Shown here piece after piece: positions 34,639-43,887 of a stretch of DNA of 64,000 nucleotides (position 1 is its first letter; each line of letters begins with the position of its first letter). The notes under the pieces are model-generated. The model searched no databases, had not been told where the DNA came from, and saw only the letters and a program-made list of their open reading frames with translations. The position numbers and the translations under genes are program-made. The stretch is from Rhodoferax sp. (GTDB taxonomy: Bacteria; Pseudomonadota; Gammaproteobacteria; Burkholderiales; Burkholderiaceae_C): NCBI GenBank assembly GCA_031291305.1, contig JARLJH010000015.1:1-64000 (forward strand). Direction: 5' to 3'.

Positions 34639-36894
34639 ATGTCAGACGCATTGGCCCATTCGGGTGGCCACTTGTTGGCTACGCATCTGGAAAAGGTCGC
34701 CGAATTGGCGGCCGAGTTTTCCAAAGCATTTGACCCGGTTGAAGCATCAAAGCGCTGGGCCTACTTGGCAGGTTTGTGGCATGACCTGGGCAAATATCGA
34801 CCCGGCTTTCAGCGCTATGTGAAGCTGGCTGACAACCCCGATGCCCATATTGAAGGCAAAGTGGGCGGACGCGAAAAAACCCACTCTGCCGCTGGCGCAC
34901 TGTGGGCCATGCAGCAACTCAACAAGTCCAACCAACCCTACGGCAACATCCTCGCCTACCTGATTGCAGGCCACCATGCCGGTCTTGACGATTGGGATGG
35001 TGGCTTGAAAGAGCGGTTGCAAAGCGATGACTCCGAACAGGAACTGAAAGAAGCCTTGGCAGCCAATCCGCCCGCCCACATCCTGGCGCATGGCGATGTG
35101 GTGGCGAAAATTCCTGGTGGTGCTAGCGGTTTTGCCTTGTGGCTGCGCATGTTGTTCTCCTGCCTGGTCGATGCCGACTTTCTGGACACCGAGGCGCACT
35201 TTGATGCCGGTAAACCTGCCCGCCGTGAAGGCTTCCCCACGCTTGAGCAAATGCGCCTGGCGTTTGATGCCCACATGGCCGCCTTGCCTGTGGCAGACAC
35301 ACCCGTCAACACTCTGCGTGCTGACATCCTGCGCCAGTGCCGCGCCAAGGCCACTTTGCCAGCGGGTTTTTTCTCACTCACCGTGCCCACGGGCGGCGGC
35401 AAAACCCTTTCCAGCCTGGCGTTTGCGCTGGAACACGCACAGGCACAGGGCAAGCGTCGCGTCATCTACGCCATCCCCTACACCAGCATCATTGAACAGA
35501 CGGCAGACGTGTTTCGCAATGTGTTCAAGGCCTTGGGCGATGAGGTGCTGATCGAGCACCACAGCCAAGCCGATGCCGCTGAAAAAGACGAAACCGCTCG
35601 CAGCCGCCTGGCCTGCGAAAACTGGGACGCGCCGCTGGTCGTCACCACCAACGTGCAGTTGTTTGAGTCCTTGTTCGCTGCCAAAACCTCGCGCTGCCGC
35701 AAGCTGCACAACCTGGTGGGCAGCGTCATCGTGTTGGACGAGGCGCAGCAACTGCCGCCCGCATTTTTGCAGCCGATTCTGGATGTCCTCAATCTGCTGG
35801 TGGCGCACTACGGCGTAACTGTGGTGCTGTGCACCGCCACCCAGCCCGCGCTTAACAGCACCACCTATTTCGATGCCAACAAGAATCTGCGCGGCTTGGA
35901 AAACGTGCGCGAGATCATCGACAACCCCGATGCCTTGTTTGATGCCCTCAAGCGCGTGGATGTGGCGCTGCCGCCCGACTGGACAACGCCCACCGCTTGG
36001 GCTGACATCGCCAGGCAGCTCAGCGCCGAAGACTGTGTGCTGGCCATCGTCAACACTCGCAAGGCCGCCCGCGAATTGCAGCGCCTGATGCCTGCCGACA
36101 CCTTGCACCTGTCAGCCTTGATGTGCGGCGCACACCGCAAAGATGTCATTGCTCACATCAAAGAGCGCCTGAAAGCCAAACGCGAAGGACGCGACACGGC
36201 CCCTTTGCGTGTGGTCAGCACCCAGTTGGTGGAGGCGGGGGTAGACATTGACTTCCCAGTGGTCTATCGCGCCCTGGCCGGGCTCGATTCCATCGCTCAA
36301 GCTGCAGGCCGCTGCAACCGTGAAGGACGCATGAAAGGCAAAGGCCGCGTGGTGGTATTTGTGCCGCCAGAACGGCCACCAAAAGGGCATTTGGAACAAG
36401 CAGCCCAGTCACTGATTAACACGTTGCCCAATGCCAATGTTGATTCCTTAACTCGGAACCTTTTTGCCACCTATTTCAAAGATTTCTACCACTCGGTGAA
36501 TTTGGATGCCAGAAAAGTTGTCGAGAAGCTCACTGTCAATGACCGTAAAACCTTGAGCGTGCAATTTCGTACCGCTGCCGAGGTGTTTCGCTTGATAGAG
36601 GATGAAGACACCGCTACGGTTGTTGTTCTCTACGCCCAAGCCAAAGATGACATGGGTATGTTGTTGGCCAGCTTGGACGCCAAAGGTCCCGAACGATGGT
36701 TGATGCGAAAACTACAGCGCTACACGGTCAGCATTCGCAAGCGGGTGGCTGACAAGATGCTTGAGCAAGGGAGTTTGAAAACGTCTGTGGTGCCCGGTTT
36801 GTATGTGCAGGTTGGCGCATCCGGGCTCTATGACGACAAGCTGGGCTTATACACAGAGGGCGTTCCGTTTGACGCTCTTGGGAATGTCTTTTAA
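34639..36894 (+). CDS. cas3: CRISPR-associated helicase/nuclease Cas3 (type I-C)
   Basis: Starting at ATG 34639 after AGGGGGGA the protein has 751 residues. The HD nuclease domain comes first (LAGLWHDLGKYRPGF, His48-Asp49; later LIAGHHAGLDDW). The SF2 helicase has Walker A VPTGGGKTLSS (near 251), the DEAQ box in VIVLDEAQQLPP (near 365), and motifs V/VI in STQLVEAGVDIDFPVVYRAL and DSIAQAAGRCNREGR. Cas3 degrades DNA unwound after Cascade binds. It is separated from cas5c by a 366-bp region holding an antisense CRISPR-like RNA gene and a small ORF. An alternative ATG lies six codons upstream. Confidence 0.95.
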   Translation: MSDALAHSGGHLLATHLEKVAELAAEFSKAFDPVEASKRWAYLAGLWHDLGKYRPGFQRYVKLADNPDAHIEGKVGGREKTHSAAGALWAMQQLNKSNQPYGNILAYLIAGHHAGLDDWDGGLKERLQSDDSEQELKEALAANPPAHILAHGDVVAKIPGGASGFALWLRMLFSCLVDADFLDTEAHFDAGKPARREGFPTLEQMRLAFDAHMAALPVADTPVNTLRADILRQCRAKATLPAGFFSLTVPTGGGKTLSSLAFALEHAQAQGKRRVIYAIPYTSIIEQTADVFRNVFKALGDEVLIEHHSQADAAEKDETARSRLACENWDAPLVVTTNVQLFESLFAAKTSRCRKLHNLVGSVIVLDEAQQLPPAFLQPILDVLNLLVAHYGVTVVLCTATQPALNSTTYFDANKNLRGLENVREIIDNPDALFDALKRVDVALPPDWTTPTAWADIARQLSAEDCVLAIVNTRKAARELQRLMPADTLHLSALMCGAHRKDVIAHIKERLKAKREGRDTAPLRVVSTQLVEAGVDIDFPVVYRALAGLDSIAQAAGRCNREGRMKGKGRVVVFVPPERPPKGHLEQAAQSLINTLPNANVDSLTRNLFATYFKDFYHSVNLDARKVVEKLTVNDRKTLSVQFRTAAEVFRLIEDEDTATVVVLYAQAKDDMGMLLASLDAKGPERWLMRKLQRYTVSIRKRVADKMLEQGSLKTSVVPGLYVQVGASGLYDDKLGLYTEGVPFDALGNVF

Positions 36895-36977
36895 AAGAGA
36901 AGAGGGTGGGGCTAGCCCCACCCTCTCTCAAAGTTCGTTAACGAACGTTTCCAAGTTTCAATCCACGCTTTCGCGAG
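36891..36977 (-). ncRNA. CreA/CreR-like pseudo-crRNA gene: degenerate repeat plus pseudo-spacer plus terminator
   Basis: On the minus strand an extended -10 box TGTTATCAT (36992-36984) would start RNA near 36977. The RNA begins with a CGC-GAAA-GCG hairpin and then the 11-nt handle TGGATTGAAAC (36965-36955), identical to the 3' end of the array repeat; the rest of the repeat has decayed. A pseudo-spacer follows from 36954, starting TTGGAAACGTTCGTTAA. Transcription should stop at the 26-bp palindrome 36901-36926, followed by TCTCTTTT on this strand. The first 17 nt of the pseudo-spacer match 37030-37014 except for position 12, and that site is preceded by TTC, the type I-C PAM. CreA antitoxins and CreR guides in other type I systems have this form. 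The RNA itself is predicted, not shown. Confidence 0.75.
36901..36926 (-). terminator. Perfect 26-bp palindrome with a downstream T-rich tract on the minus strand
   Basis: AGAGGGTGGGGCTAGCCCCA with the completing CCCTCT is a perfect palindrome. On the minus strand it is followed by TCTCTTTT, as expected for a Rho-independent terminator of the antisense RNA; on the plus strand, after cas3, there is no T-run. Confidence 0.7.
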
Positions 36978-36998
36978 TTGTAGATGATAACAAAGTAG

Positions 36999-37253
<255 letters not shown>

Positions 37254-37260
37254 GCAAAAA

Positions 37261-37914
37261 ATGACCACGTTTTGCCTCGAAGTCTCAGGCCCTTTCGCCT
37301 GTTTTACCCGCCCGGAGATGAAGGTGGAGCGCGTCTCTTACGACGTGATGACCCCCTCCGCCGCCCGCGCGGTGTTTGAGTCTGTGCTGTGGAAGCCAGC
37401 CATCCGATGGCGGGTGCATCGCATAGAGGTGCTCAAGCCCATCCGCTGGATCAACTTGCGGCGCAATGAAGTCAGCGCCGTGGTGTCCACACGCAATGTG
37501 CAGCAGGCCATGACGGCGGGTAGCGGCACGCTGGGCCTGTACATCGAAGACGAACGCCAGCAACGCGCGGGTTACTTCTTGCGCGACGTGGCCTACCGCA
37601 TCCATGCCGATTTGTCGCTGGCACCGGGTTGCACCGAGCCCCTGATGAAATACACCGAGATGTTCACCCGCCGCGCCAGCAAAGGCCAGTGTGTGAACCA
37701 GCCGTATCTGGGTTGCCGCGAGTTTGCAGCGGACTTCCGTCTGGTCACAACTGACACGCCACCAGCCACGCCCATTGGCGATACCCGCGAGCTGGGCTGG
37801 ATGCTGCATGACCTGGACTTCACCCACAGGTCTGACCCGCAGCCACGCTTCTTCAACGCGAAGATGGACAAAGGCACGGTGACGGTTCCCCCATTTGAGG
37901 AGGCACGCGGATGA
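37261..37914 (+). CDS. cas5c: Cas5c (Cas5d), pre-crRNA endoribonuclease and Cascade subunit
   Basis: The 217-residue RAMP protein starts MTTFCLEVSGPFACFTRPEM and continues with KVERVSYDVMTPSAARAVFE, the Cas5d signature. The region YFLRDVAYRIHADLSL holds the conserved Arg/His patch. In type I-C systems, which lack Cas6, this protein cuts pre-crRNA at the base of the repeat hairpin, leaving an 11-nt 5' handle; here that handle would be TGGATTGAAAC. It overlaps cas8c by 4 bp. Confidence 0.94.
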   Translation: MTTFCLEVSGPFACFTRPEMKVERVSYDVMTPSAARAVFESVLWKPAIRWRVHRIEVLKPIRWINLRRNEVSAVVSTRNVQQAMTAGSGTLGLYIEDERQQRAGYFLRDVAYRIHADLSLAPGCTEPLMKYTEMFTRRASKGQCVNQPYLGCREFAADFRLVTTDTPPATPIGDTRELGWMLHDLDFTHRSDPQPRFFNAKMDKGTVTVPPFEEARG

Positions 37915-39791
37915 TTTTGCAAGCTCTGAACGACTACTACCGCCGCAAGTGCGACGACCCCGATCCGGCGCAGCGTCTGCCCATGTTCGGGCTGGAGCAA
38001 AAGGAAATCCCCTTTTTGCTGGAGATCAGTTCCGAAGGTGAACTGCTGCAGTTGCGCGACACCCGCGAGTTGAATGGAAAGAAAAAAGTGGCCCGCGTTT
38101 TCCGTGTGCCCATGGGCATCAAAAAGACCTCCGGCGTGGCAGCCAACTTGCTCTGGGACACGCTGGAATACGTTCTGGGTGTGGACACCAAAGGTAAGCC
38201 TGAGCGCGTGGCAGAGCAGCACGCCGCCTTCCGCGCCCGCATTGCCGCTCTGCCAGACGCAGCCCGTGAGGATGCAGGCATTCAGGCTGTGGCGCGCTTT
38301 CTGGATCACATCGACCTGGCGCAGTTGGCGCTTCAGCCCGCCTGGGCCGATGCGCTGGAAAGCAATGCGGTGCTGAGCTTTCGGCTGCAGGGTGACCAGG
38401 ATCTGGTGTGCCAACGCCCAGCCGTGGTGAGTGCGGCGCTGAATGTTTCCACGGGCGACGATGCACCCCAGGCCATGTGTTTGGTCACCGGTGATCAAGC
38501 CCCGGTGGAGCGCCTGCATGCCTCCATCAAAGGTGTGTGGGGGGCGCAAACATCGGGGGCCAATATCGTCTCGTTCAATGCCCGCGCCTTCGAGTCGTAT
38601 GGCAAGACCGAGCGACAGGGCGAGAACGCCCCGGTCAGCCGCGCCGCTGCTTTTGCCTACACCACGGCACTGAACCACCTACTGCGCAAGGACTCGCCCC
38701 AGCGGATCCAGGTGGGGGATGCATCTACCGTGTTTTGGGCCGATAAAGCCTCGGATTTTGAAACCGCTGTGCACGACATTTTTGGTGAACCACCTAAAGA
38801 CGACCCGGAAGCAGGTACGCGGGCCGTTCATGCGCTCTTTTCTGCCGTGCATAAAGAGCATGGCCTATCCACACAGGATGACAACCGTTTTCATATTCTG
38901 GGGCTGGCACCAAACGCGGCTCGCATCAGCATCCGTTTCTATTACTGCCTGCGCTTGCCGGAATTGGGCAAGCGCATCGAACAACATTTCAAAGACCTGG
39001 AGTTGGTGCGTGGTTCGCATGGACATGACCCGCAATACCCAAGTTTGAAGCGATTGCTTCAAACGGTTTGTCTAGCTACCAACAGCCAACCTTTTGGCGA
39101 CATTGACCGGCTTCCCCCGAACTTGGGCGGTGCCATTGTGGATGCTATTTTTGAGAGTGAAGACACACCTTATCCAGCGTTGTGGCTTAACGCGGCGGTA
39201 GGTCGCTGCCGAGCAGAGCAAGCGAAGAAAACGCAGCAGGGAACGCAAGCTCAAAACGTCCCATACGCCCGAGCTGCAGTGATTAAAGCTTGTCTAAATC
39301 GACAGATACGCAGAGCAAATCTTTCAGCACCCGACCACTTACATGAAAAGGAGTTTTTACCCATGCTTGACCATGACAATAAAAAACCAGCCTACCGTAT
39401 GGGCCGACTTTTTGCCGTTCTAGAACGTATTCAAGAAGAGTCTGCAGGCGGTCCTGGTAAGTTGAATGCGACTATTCGAGATCGTTTTTACGGGGCTGCT
39501 TCCAGTTCTCCTGCAACCGTGTTTCCAATGCTATTGAAGCTTAAGAATCACCATGTTTCAAAGTTGGAAGAGAAGGGAAGACGCGTTCTTTACAGAGCCT
39601 TTGGTGACAACCGACCAGATGACTACATCGGTCAAATCACTTTGCATGTTGCGGAAATACCAATGCATTTAAAGCTATCTGACCAAGGCACTTTTGCGCT
39701 GGGCTACTACCACCAGCGGCAAGACTTCTTCACCAAAAAACCTGACGACTCCACCATCACAACTGCATCCAAGGAAGGAACCCCAGCATGA
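37911..39791 (+). CDS. cas8c: Cas8c (Csd1), large subunit of the type I-C Cascade
   Basis: The 626-residue protein is of normal Csd1 length. Recognisable features are the start [40 protein letters not shown], the segment [20 protein letters not shown] and the C-terminal half with [19 protein letters not shown]. Cas8c recognises the PAM (TTC in studied I-C systems) and recruits Cas3. Four-base overlaps with cas5c and cas7c show tight coupling. The last third of the gene is visibly more AT-rich than the first two thirds, which may mark recombination with another allele. Confidence 0.94.
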   Translation: MILQALNDYYRRKCDDPDPAQRLPMFGLEQKEIPFLLEISSEGELLQLRDTRELNGKKKVARVFRVPMGIKKTSGVAANLLWDTLEYVLGVDTKGKPERVAEQHAAFRARIAALPDAAREDAGIQAVARFLDHIDLAQLALQPAWADALESNAVLSFRLQGDQDLVCQRPAVVSAALNVSTGDDAPQAMCLVTGDQAPVERLHASIKGVWGAQTSGANIVSFNARAFESYGKTERQGENAPVSRAAAFAYTTALNHLLRKDSPQRIQVGDASTVFWADKASDFETAVHDIFGEPPKDDPEAGTRAVHALFSAVHKEHGLSTQDDNRFHILGLAPNAARISIRFYYCLRLPELGKRIEQHFKDLELVRGSHGHDPQYPSLKRLLQTVCLATNSQPFGDIDRLPPNLGGAIVDAIFESEDTPYPALWLNAAVGRCRAEQAKKTQQGTQAQNVPYARAAVIKACLNRQIRRANLSAPDHLHEKEFLPMLDHDNKKPAYRMGRLFAVLERIQEESAGGPGKLNATIRDRFYGAASSSPATVFPMLLKLKNHHVSKLEEKGRRVLYRAFGDNRPDDYIGQITLHVAEIPMHLKLSDQGTFALGYYHQRQDFFTKKPDDSTITTASKEGTPA

Positions 39792-40786
39792 GCCTCGATC
39801 AACAACTCGCCAACCGCTACGACTTCGTTCTCATTTTTGACGTGAAGGACGGCAACCCCAACGGCGACCCCGATGCAGGCAACATGCCGCGCCTGGATGC
39901 CGAATCCGGCCACGGCTTGGTGACCGACGTGTCGCTCAAACGTAAGGTACGCAACTTTGTCGGGCTGGTCAAAGAGCAGGACGAGCGTGAGCCCGTGGAT
40001 GGCGAAAAGCGTTTTGAAATCTATGTGCGTGAAAAGGCCATCCTGAATCATCAGAATCAGCGTGCCTATTCAGCATTAAATCTGGCTGTAGCCCAGGAAG
40101 AACAAGCGCAAGAAGCTACAGAAACAGAAGCAACTGATGCCAAGAAGAAAAAGCCCGCCAAAGAAAAGCGCAAAGGCAGCGCCGATGAGGTGGGCCAAGC
40201 CCGCAAATGGATGTGCCAGAACTTCTTTGACGTGCGCACCTTTGGCGCGGTCATGTCCACCGGTGTGAACTGCGGTCAAGTGCGCGGCCCGGTGCAGCTC
40301 ACCTTTGCTCGCTCAGTGGAACCCATCGTGGCGCTAGAGCACTCCATCACCCGCATGGCGGTTGCCACCGAAGCCGAGGCAGAAAAGCAGCAGGGCGACA
40401 ACCGCACCATGGGCCGCAAGCACACCGTGCCCTATGGCGTGTATGTGGCCCACGGCTTTGTGTCGTCCTTCCTAGCCAAGCAAACCGGGTTTGGTGACGA
40501 CGATCTGGAGCTGGTGTTTCAGGCCCTGGCGCAAATGTTCGAGCACGACCGCTCTGCCGCACGCGGCGAAATGTCCACCCGTGGGCTGTATGTGTTCAAA
40601 CACGACAGCGAACTGGGCAACGCCCCGGCCCACGCTTTGTTTGACCGCCTCAAGGTGGAGCCAAAAGCAGAGGGCGAAGTGGCCCGCAGCTTTGATGCGT
40701 ATTCCGTGGCCTTTGACGGTCAGAGTCTGGCCGTCGGGCAATCCGTTCAGCCAGCGCCTGGCGTGACCTTGACCCGACGCTGCTGA
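39788..40786 (+). CDS. cas7c: Cas7c (Csd2), crRNA backbone subunit
   Basis: The 332-residue protein contains the family signature [20 protein letters not shown], then [20 protein letters not shown] and [20 protein letters not shown]. Several copies coat the crRNA. It is longer than the roughly 290 residues usual for Csd2 because of a charged insertion at about 93-135 ([20 protein letters not shown] then [15 protein letters not shown]). The insertion begins in a segment related to the dispersed repeat of this genome. It lies between two conserved parts and probably forms an exposed loop. Confidence 0.93.
   Translation: MSLDQQLANRYDFVLIFDVKDGNPNGDPDAGNMPRLDAESGHGLVTDVSLKRKVRNFVGLVKEQDEREPVDGEKRFEIYVREKAILNHQNQRAYSALNLAVAQEEQAQEATETEATDAKKKKPAKEKRKGSADEVGQARKWMCQNFFDVRTFGAVMSTGVNCGQVRGPVQLTFARSVEPIVALEHSITRMAVATEAEAEKQQGDNRTMGRKHTVPYGVYVAHGFVSSFLAKQTGFGDDDLELVFQALAQMFEHDRSAARGEMSTRGLYVFKHDSELGNAPAHALFDRLKVEPKAEGEVARSFDAYSVAFDGQSLAVGQSVQPAPGVTLTRRC
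40066..40125. repeat. Dispersed repeat-like segment inside cas7c
   Basis: CTGTAGCCCAGGAAGAACAA and GCGCAAGAAGCTACAG match the segment in gcdG (32583-32622) with few differences. It encodes part of a charged insertion in Cas7c and is kept in frame. Confidence 0.55.
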
Positions 40787-40797
40787 TCGAGGCAAAC

Positions 40798-41640
40798 ATG
40801 AAAATCCTGCCCACCGAATTCGATGGTCAGTCCATCCGCCGGGTGTACGACGAAGACACGGAAACCTGGTGGTTTTCGGTGGTTGACGTGGTGCAAGTGC
40901 TCACGCAGCAGGCAGATGACCTGACCGCCAGAAAGTATTGGAACCAGCTCAAACGTCGGCTTGCCAATGAAGGGAGTCAACTGGTGACAAGTTGTCACCA
41001 GTTGAAAATGCCCGCCGCCGATGGCAAGCAGCGTCTCACCGACGTAGCCACCGCCGAAACCCTGCTGCGCCTCGTCCAATCCGTCCCCAGCCCCAAAGCC
41101 GAACCCATCAAACTCTGGCTGGCCAAGGTGGGTTATGAGCGCATGCAAGAGCTGGCCGACCCGGCCCTGTCGCTGGACCGCGCCCGCCAGACCTGGCAGC
41201 AGCATGGTCGTAGCGACAAGTGGATACAGCAGCGCATGACCGGGCAGGAAACCCGCAACAAACTCACCGACTACTGGAGCGAGCACGACATCAAAAAGGG
41301 CAGTGAATTCGCCATCCTCACCAACATCATCCACCAGGAATGGGCGGGGGTGAGCGTGGCAGAGCACAAGGACATGAAGGACCTGACCACCCACAACCTG
41401 CGCGACCACATGAGTGAGGCCGAGCTGATCTTTACCGCGCTGGCCGAACTGTCCACCCGCCAGATCGCGCAGAGCGTGGAGGCCACAGGCATGGCCCAAA
41501 ACAAGACTGCCGCTAAAGCAGGTGGGCGTATTGCCCGCCAAGCGCGTAACCAGTTGGAGAGCCAGACGGGTAAGTCCGTGGTGTCAGGCGAGAACTTTTT
41601 GCCACGCGCTGCAAAAAAGATAGTTAATAGCCAATATTAG
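40798..41640 (+). CDS. Bro-N/DinD-like protein embedded in the cas operon
   Basis: The 280-residue protein has an N-terminal BRO/antirepressor domain (about 1-105: IRRVYDEDTETWWFSVVDVV, KYWNQLKRRL) and a C-terminal part (about 140-275) resembling DNA-damage-inducible protein DinD (FAILTNIIHQEWAGVSVAEH, NLRDHMSEAELIFTALAELS, and a final VSGENFLP). DinD of E. coli disassembles or inhibits RecA filaments. It starts 11 bp after cas7c and is followed by cas4 at 26 bp, so it is cotranscribed between the interference and adaptation genes, a place where type I-C operons normally have nothing. Base composition matches its neighbours. The last codons (KKIVNSQY) come from a dispersed repeat copy that supplies the stop. 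Confidence 0.82.
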   Translation: MKILPTEFDGQSIRRVYDEDTETWWFSVVDVVQVLTQQADDLTARKYWNQLKRRLANEGSQLVTSCHQLKMPAADGKQRLTDVATAETLLRLVQSVPSPKAEPIKLWLAKVGYERMQELADPALSLDRARQTWQQHGRSDKWIQQRMTGQETRNKLTDYWSEHDIKKGSEFAILTNIIHQEWAGVSVAEHKDMKDLTTHNLRDHMSEAELIFTALAELSTRQIAQSVEATGMAQNKTAAKAGGRIARQARNQLESQTGKSVVSGENFLPRAAKKIVNSQY

Positions 41641-41662
41641 ACAAGGGCTAGAGGCATAAATC
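41618..41662. repeat. Dispersed palindromic repeat, copy G
   Basis: The plus strand reads AAGATAGTTAATAGCCAATA and ACAAGGGCTAGAGGCATA. It overlaps the last codons of the Bro-N gene and fills the gap before cas4. Confidence 0.6.
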
Positions 41663-41666
41663 TTCA

Positions 41667-42305
41667 ATGGAAACGGCTGACCCCATCCCCCTATCCGCCT
41701 TGCAGCACTGGCACTACTGTCCGCGCCAGTGCGGTCTGATCCATCTGGAGCAGGTGTTTGACGACAACGTGCACACCCTGCGCGGTCAGGCGGTGCATGC
41801 CAGGGCAGACCTGCCCGGTGTGGAAACCGCCAAGGGCGTGCGTGTGGAGCGTGCCTTGCCGCTGTGGCATGACGCGCTGGGCTTGATTGGCAAGTCTGAC
41901 GTGGTGGAGTTTTTGGCCGGTGGCGTGCCCTACCCGGTGGAATACAAACACGGCAGCCGCAACAAGGCCGCCGACATTGCCGCGTGTGATGACATTCAAC
42001 TCGCTGCGCAGGCTATGTGCCTGGAGTCCATGACCGGTAAACCCGTGAACGAGGGTGCGCTGTATTACGCCACCTCCAAGCGCCGCCGGGTCGTGCCCAT
42101 CACCGCGCAGTTGAAGGCTGACGTGGCGCAGACCGCGCAGGCCATTCGCCAGATGCTGACCAGCGGCACACTGCCTGCGCCCCTGAGCGGGGAGCAAGCA
42201 GCCAGGCGCTGCAAGGCCTGCTCGTTGCAAGAGCGCTGCCAGCCGCAGGCCACGCACGCGGGCTTGCTCTCTGCCCGCGCCGCCTTGTTTGACCCTGACG
42301 CATAG
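41667..42305 (+). CDS. cas4: Cas4 exonuclease of the adaptation module
   Basis: The 212-residue protein is a RecB-like Fe-S exonuclease. The N-terminal Cys is in YCPRQCGLIHLEQVF, and the C-terminal cluster cysteines are in RRCKACSLQERCQP. The nuclease core shows LGLIGKSDVVEF and YPVEYKHGSRNKAADIAACD (Glu-x-Lys motif). Cas4 trims prespacers and helps choose those with a correct PAM before Cas1-Cas2 integrates them. It is followed by cas1 at a 24-bp distance. Confidence 0.94.
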   Translation: METADPIPLSALQHWHYCPRQCGLIHLEQVFDDNVHTLRGQAVHARADLPGVETAKGVRVERALPLWHDALGLIGKSDVVEFLAGGVPYPVEYKHGSRNKAADIAACDDIQLAAQAMCLESMTGKPVNEGALYYATSKRRRVVPITAQLKADVAQTAQAIRQMLTSGTLPAPLSGEQAARRCKACSLQERCQPQATHAGLLSARAALFDPDA

Positions 42306-42329
42306 CCGCATCAACGCACCCACCTGCCC

Positions 42330-43358
42330 ATGCAACTCCTCAACACCCTCTACGTCACCACGCCCGACACCTACCTGCGGCTGGACAACGACACCCTGCG
42401 TGTCGAGGTAGACCGCGAAACCCGGCTGCGTGTGCCGCTGCACCACCTGAGCGCGGTGGTGTGTTTTGGCCACACAGGCTTGTCCGCCCCGCTGATGCAC
42501 CGGCTGGCCGAGAGCAGCATTGCGCTGGTGCTGCTGGACGACAACGGCCGTTTTAAAGCGCGGTTGGAAGGCGCCGTCAGCGGCAACGTGCTGCTACGTC
42601 AGGCCCAGTTCCAGCGCGTGGCTGATGCCGCCTTCACGCTCGACATGGCCCGTGCCAGCGTGGCGGGCAAGATCAAAAATACCCGCCAAGTCTTGCAGCG
42701 CGGAGCCCGCGAGGCCAAGTCTGAGGATGAAGCCAAAACCCTGACCCGCTTGGCCGATGACCTGGCTGCCAGCCTGCGTGCCTTGCCCGACGTGGCCAAC
42801 CTCGACAGCTTGCGCGGGGTAGAGGGCGAAGCCGCACGCCAATACTTCAGCGGCTTGAACCTGCTGGTGCGCCCAGACCAGCGCGCCGACTTCACCATGG
42901 ATGGCCGCACCCGCCGACCACCGCGTGACCGCTTCAATGCCATGCTGTCGTTTCTGTACGCCATGTGGATGAACGACTGCCGCAGCGCGCTGGAAGCCGC
43001 CGGGCTAGATCCGCAAGTGGGTTTCTTGCACGCCCTGCGCCCGGGTCGCGCGGCACTGGCTCTGGACTTGATGGAAGAGTTCCGCCCCTGGGCTGACCGG
43101 CTGGCGCTGACCCTCATCAACCGGGGCCAGTTGAGTGCGGACGACTTTGTGCTGCGCGAAGGTGGCGGCGTGTCACTGGAGCCCGATGCCCGTAAGGCCG
43201 TGGTGGTGGCGTATCAGGAGCGCAAAAAGGACGAGATCAACCACCCGTTGCTGGCGCAGTCCGTGCCGCTGGGTCTGGTGCCACTGGTGCAAGCCCGCTT
43301 GATGGCGCGCGCTTTGCGCGAAGACGGCGCACCGTATGTGCCGTTTGTGGCGAAGTAA
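42330..43358 (+). CDS. cas1: Cas1 spacer integrase
   Basis: The 342-residue protein is the type I-C Cas1. Metal ligands are in VEGEAARQYFSGLN (Glu), GFLHALRPGRAALALDLMEE (His and Asp), and the conserved RRPPRDRFNAMLSFLYAMW precedes them. It cuts the leader-end repeat and joins new spacers together with Cas2. Codon use and spacing fit the rest of the operon. Confidence 0.95.
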   Translation: MQLLNTLYVTTPDTYLRLDNDTLRVEVDRETRLRVPLHHLSAVVCFGHTGLSAPLMHRLAESSIALVLLDDNGRFKARLEGAVSGNVLLRQAQFQRVADAAFTLDMARASVAGKIKNTRQVLQRGAREAKSEDEAKTLTRLADDLAASLRALPDVANLDSLRGVEGEAARQYFSGLNLLVRPDQRADFTMDGRTRRPPRDRFNAMLSFLYAMWMNDCRSALEAAGLDPQVGFLHALRPGRAALALDLMEEFRPWADRLALTLINRGQLSADDFVLREGGGVSLEPDARKAVVVAYQERKKDEINHPLLAQSVPLGLVPLVQARLMARALREDGAPYVPFVAK

Positions 43359-43370
43359 GGAGTCGTCATC

Positions 43371-43661
43371 ATGCTGGTATTGGTTTGCTACGACGTAAGC
43401 ACAGAAACCAAGGCAGGCCGCCGTCGCCTGCGCCGCGTGGCGCGGGTGTGTGAAAGCACCGGGCAGCGGGTGCAAAAGTCGGTGTTTGAATGCCAGCTGG
43501 ACGTGGCCAAGTTTGAAACCCTGGAGCGCGAGCTGCTGGCCGAAATCGACCCCAGCATGGACTGCCTGCGGCTATACCGCATTCCCGGCACACGCGGCTT
43601 TGAGGTGATCGAGCACGGCACCTTTAAAGCCGTGGATTTTGATGGGCCGTTAGTGCTTTAA
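43371..43661 (+). CDS. cas2: Cas2
   Basis: The 96-residue ferredoxin-like protein begins [20 protein letters not shown], with the conserved Asp of the YDV motif, and ends in [17 protein letters not shown]. It bridges two Cas1 dimers in the integrase. It is the last cas gene, 12 bp after cas1, and the CRISPR leader starts right behind it. Confidence 0.94.
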   Translation: MLVLVCYDVSTETKAGRRRLRRVARVCESTGQRVQKSVFECQLDVAKFETLERELLAEIDPSMDCLRLYRIPGTRGFEVIEHGTFKAVDFDGPLVL

Positions 43662-43887
43662 ATGCCCGCGTCTCCGTGCACATGCCAGCATCGCCATGGT
43701 ATGGTTACCCCCGCGAACCCCAAGTGATGGCCTTTTCACCCAGAGGTTCGCGCCCTTCGCAACCTCTTGTTTTGAACGGACTTTTGATTTTTTCGAGCTT
43801 GAATATTTTGCAAACTCATGTCGTCACCGCCAGGTTCGCGGAAATGCACGAAAAAATCGTTAGCCAACAAGCCCTTGGATGCGCGGA
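43662..43887 (+). promoter_or_regulatory. CRISPR leader
   Basis: These 226 bp between cas2 and the first repeat hold no supported gene. The part from about 43770 to 43815 is AT-rich (TTTTGATTTTTTCGAGC, GAATATTTTGC), as expected for a leader promoter, but a -35/-10 pair is not certain. The degenerate repeat at the far end of the array confirms that the leader is on this side. Confidence 0.7.

Noticed and set aside
36933-36946. The palindrome GTTCGTTAACGAAC inside the pseudo-spacer, considered as a separate repressor operator
   Set aside because: It can be explained as part of the guide RNA; nothing else supports a protein operator, although it is not excluded.
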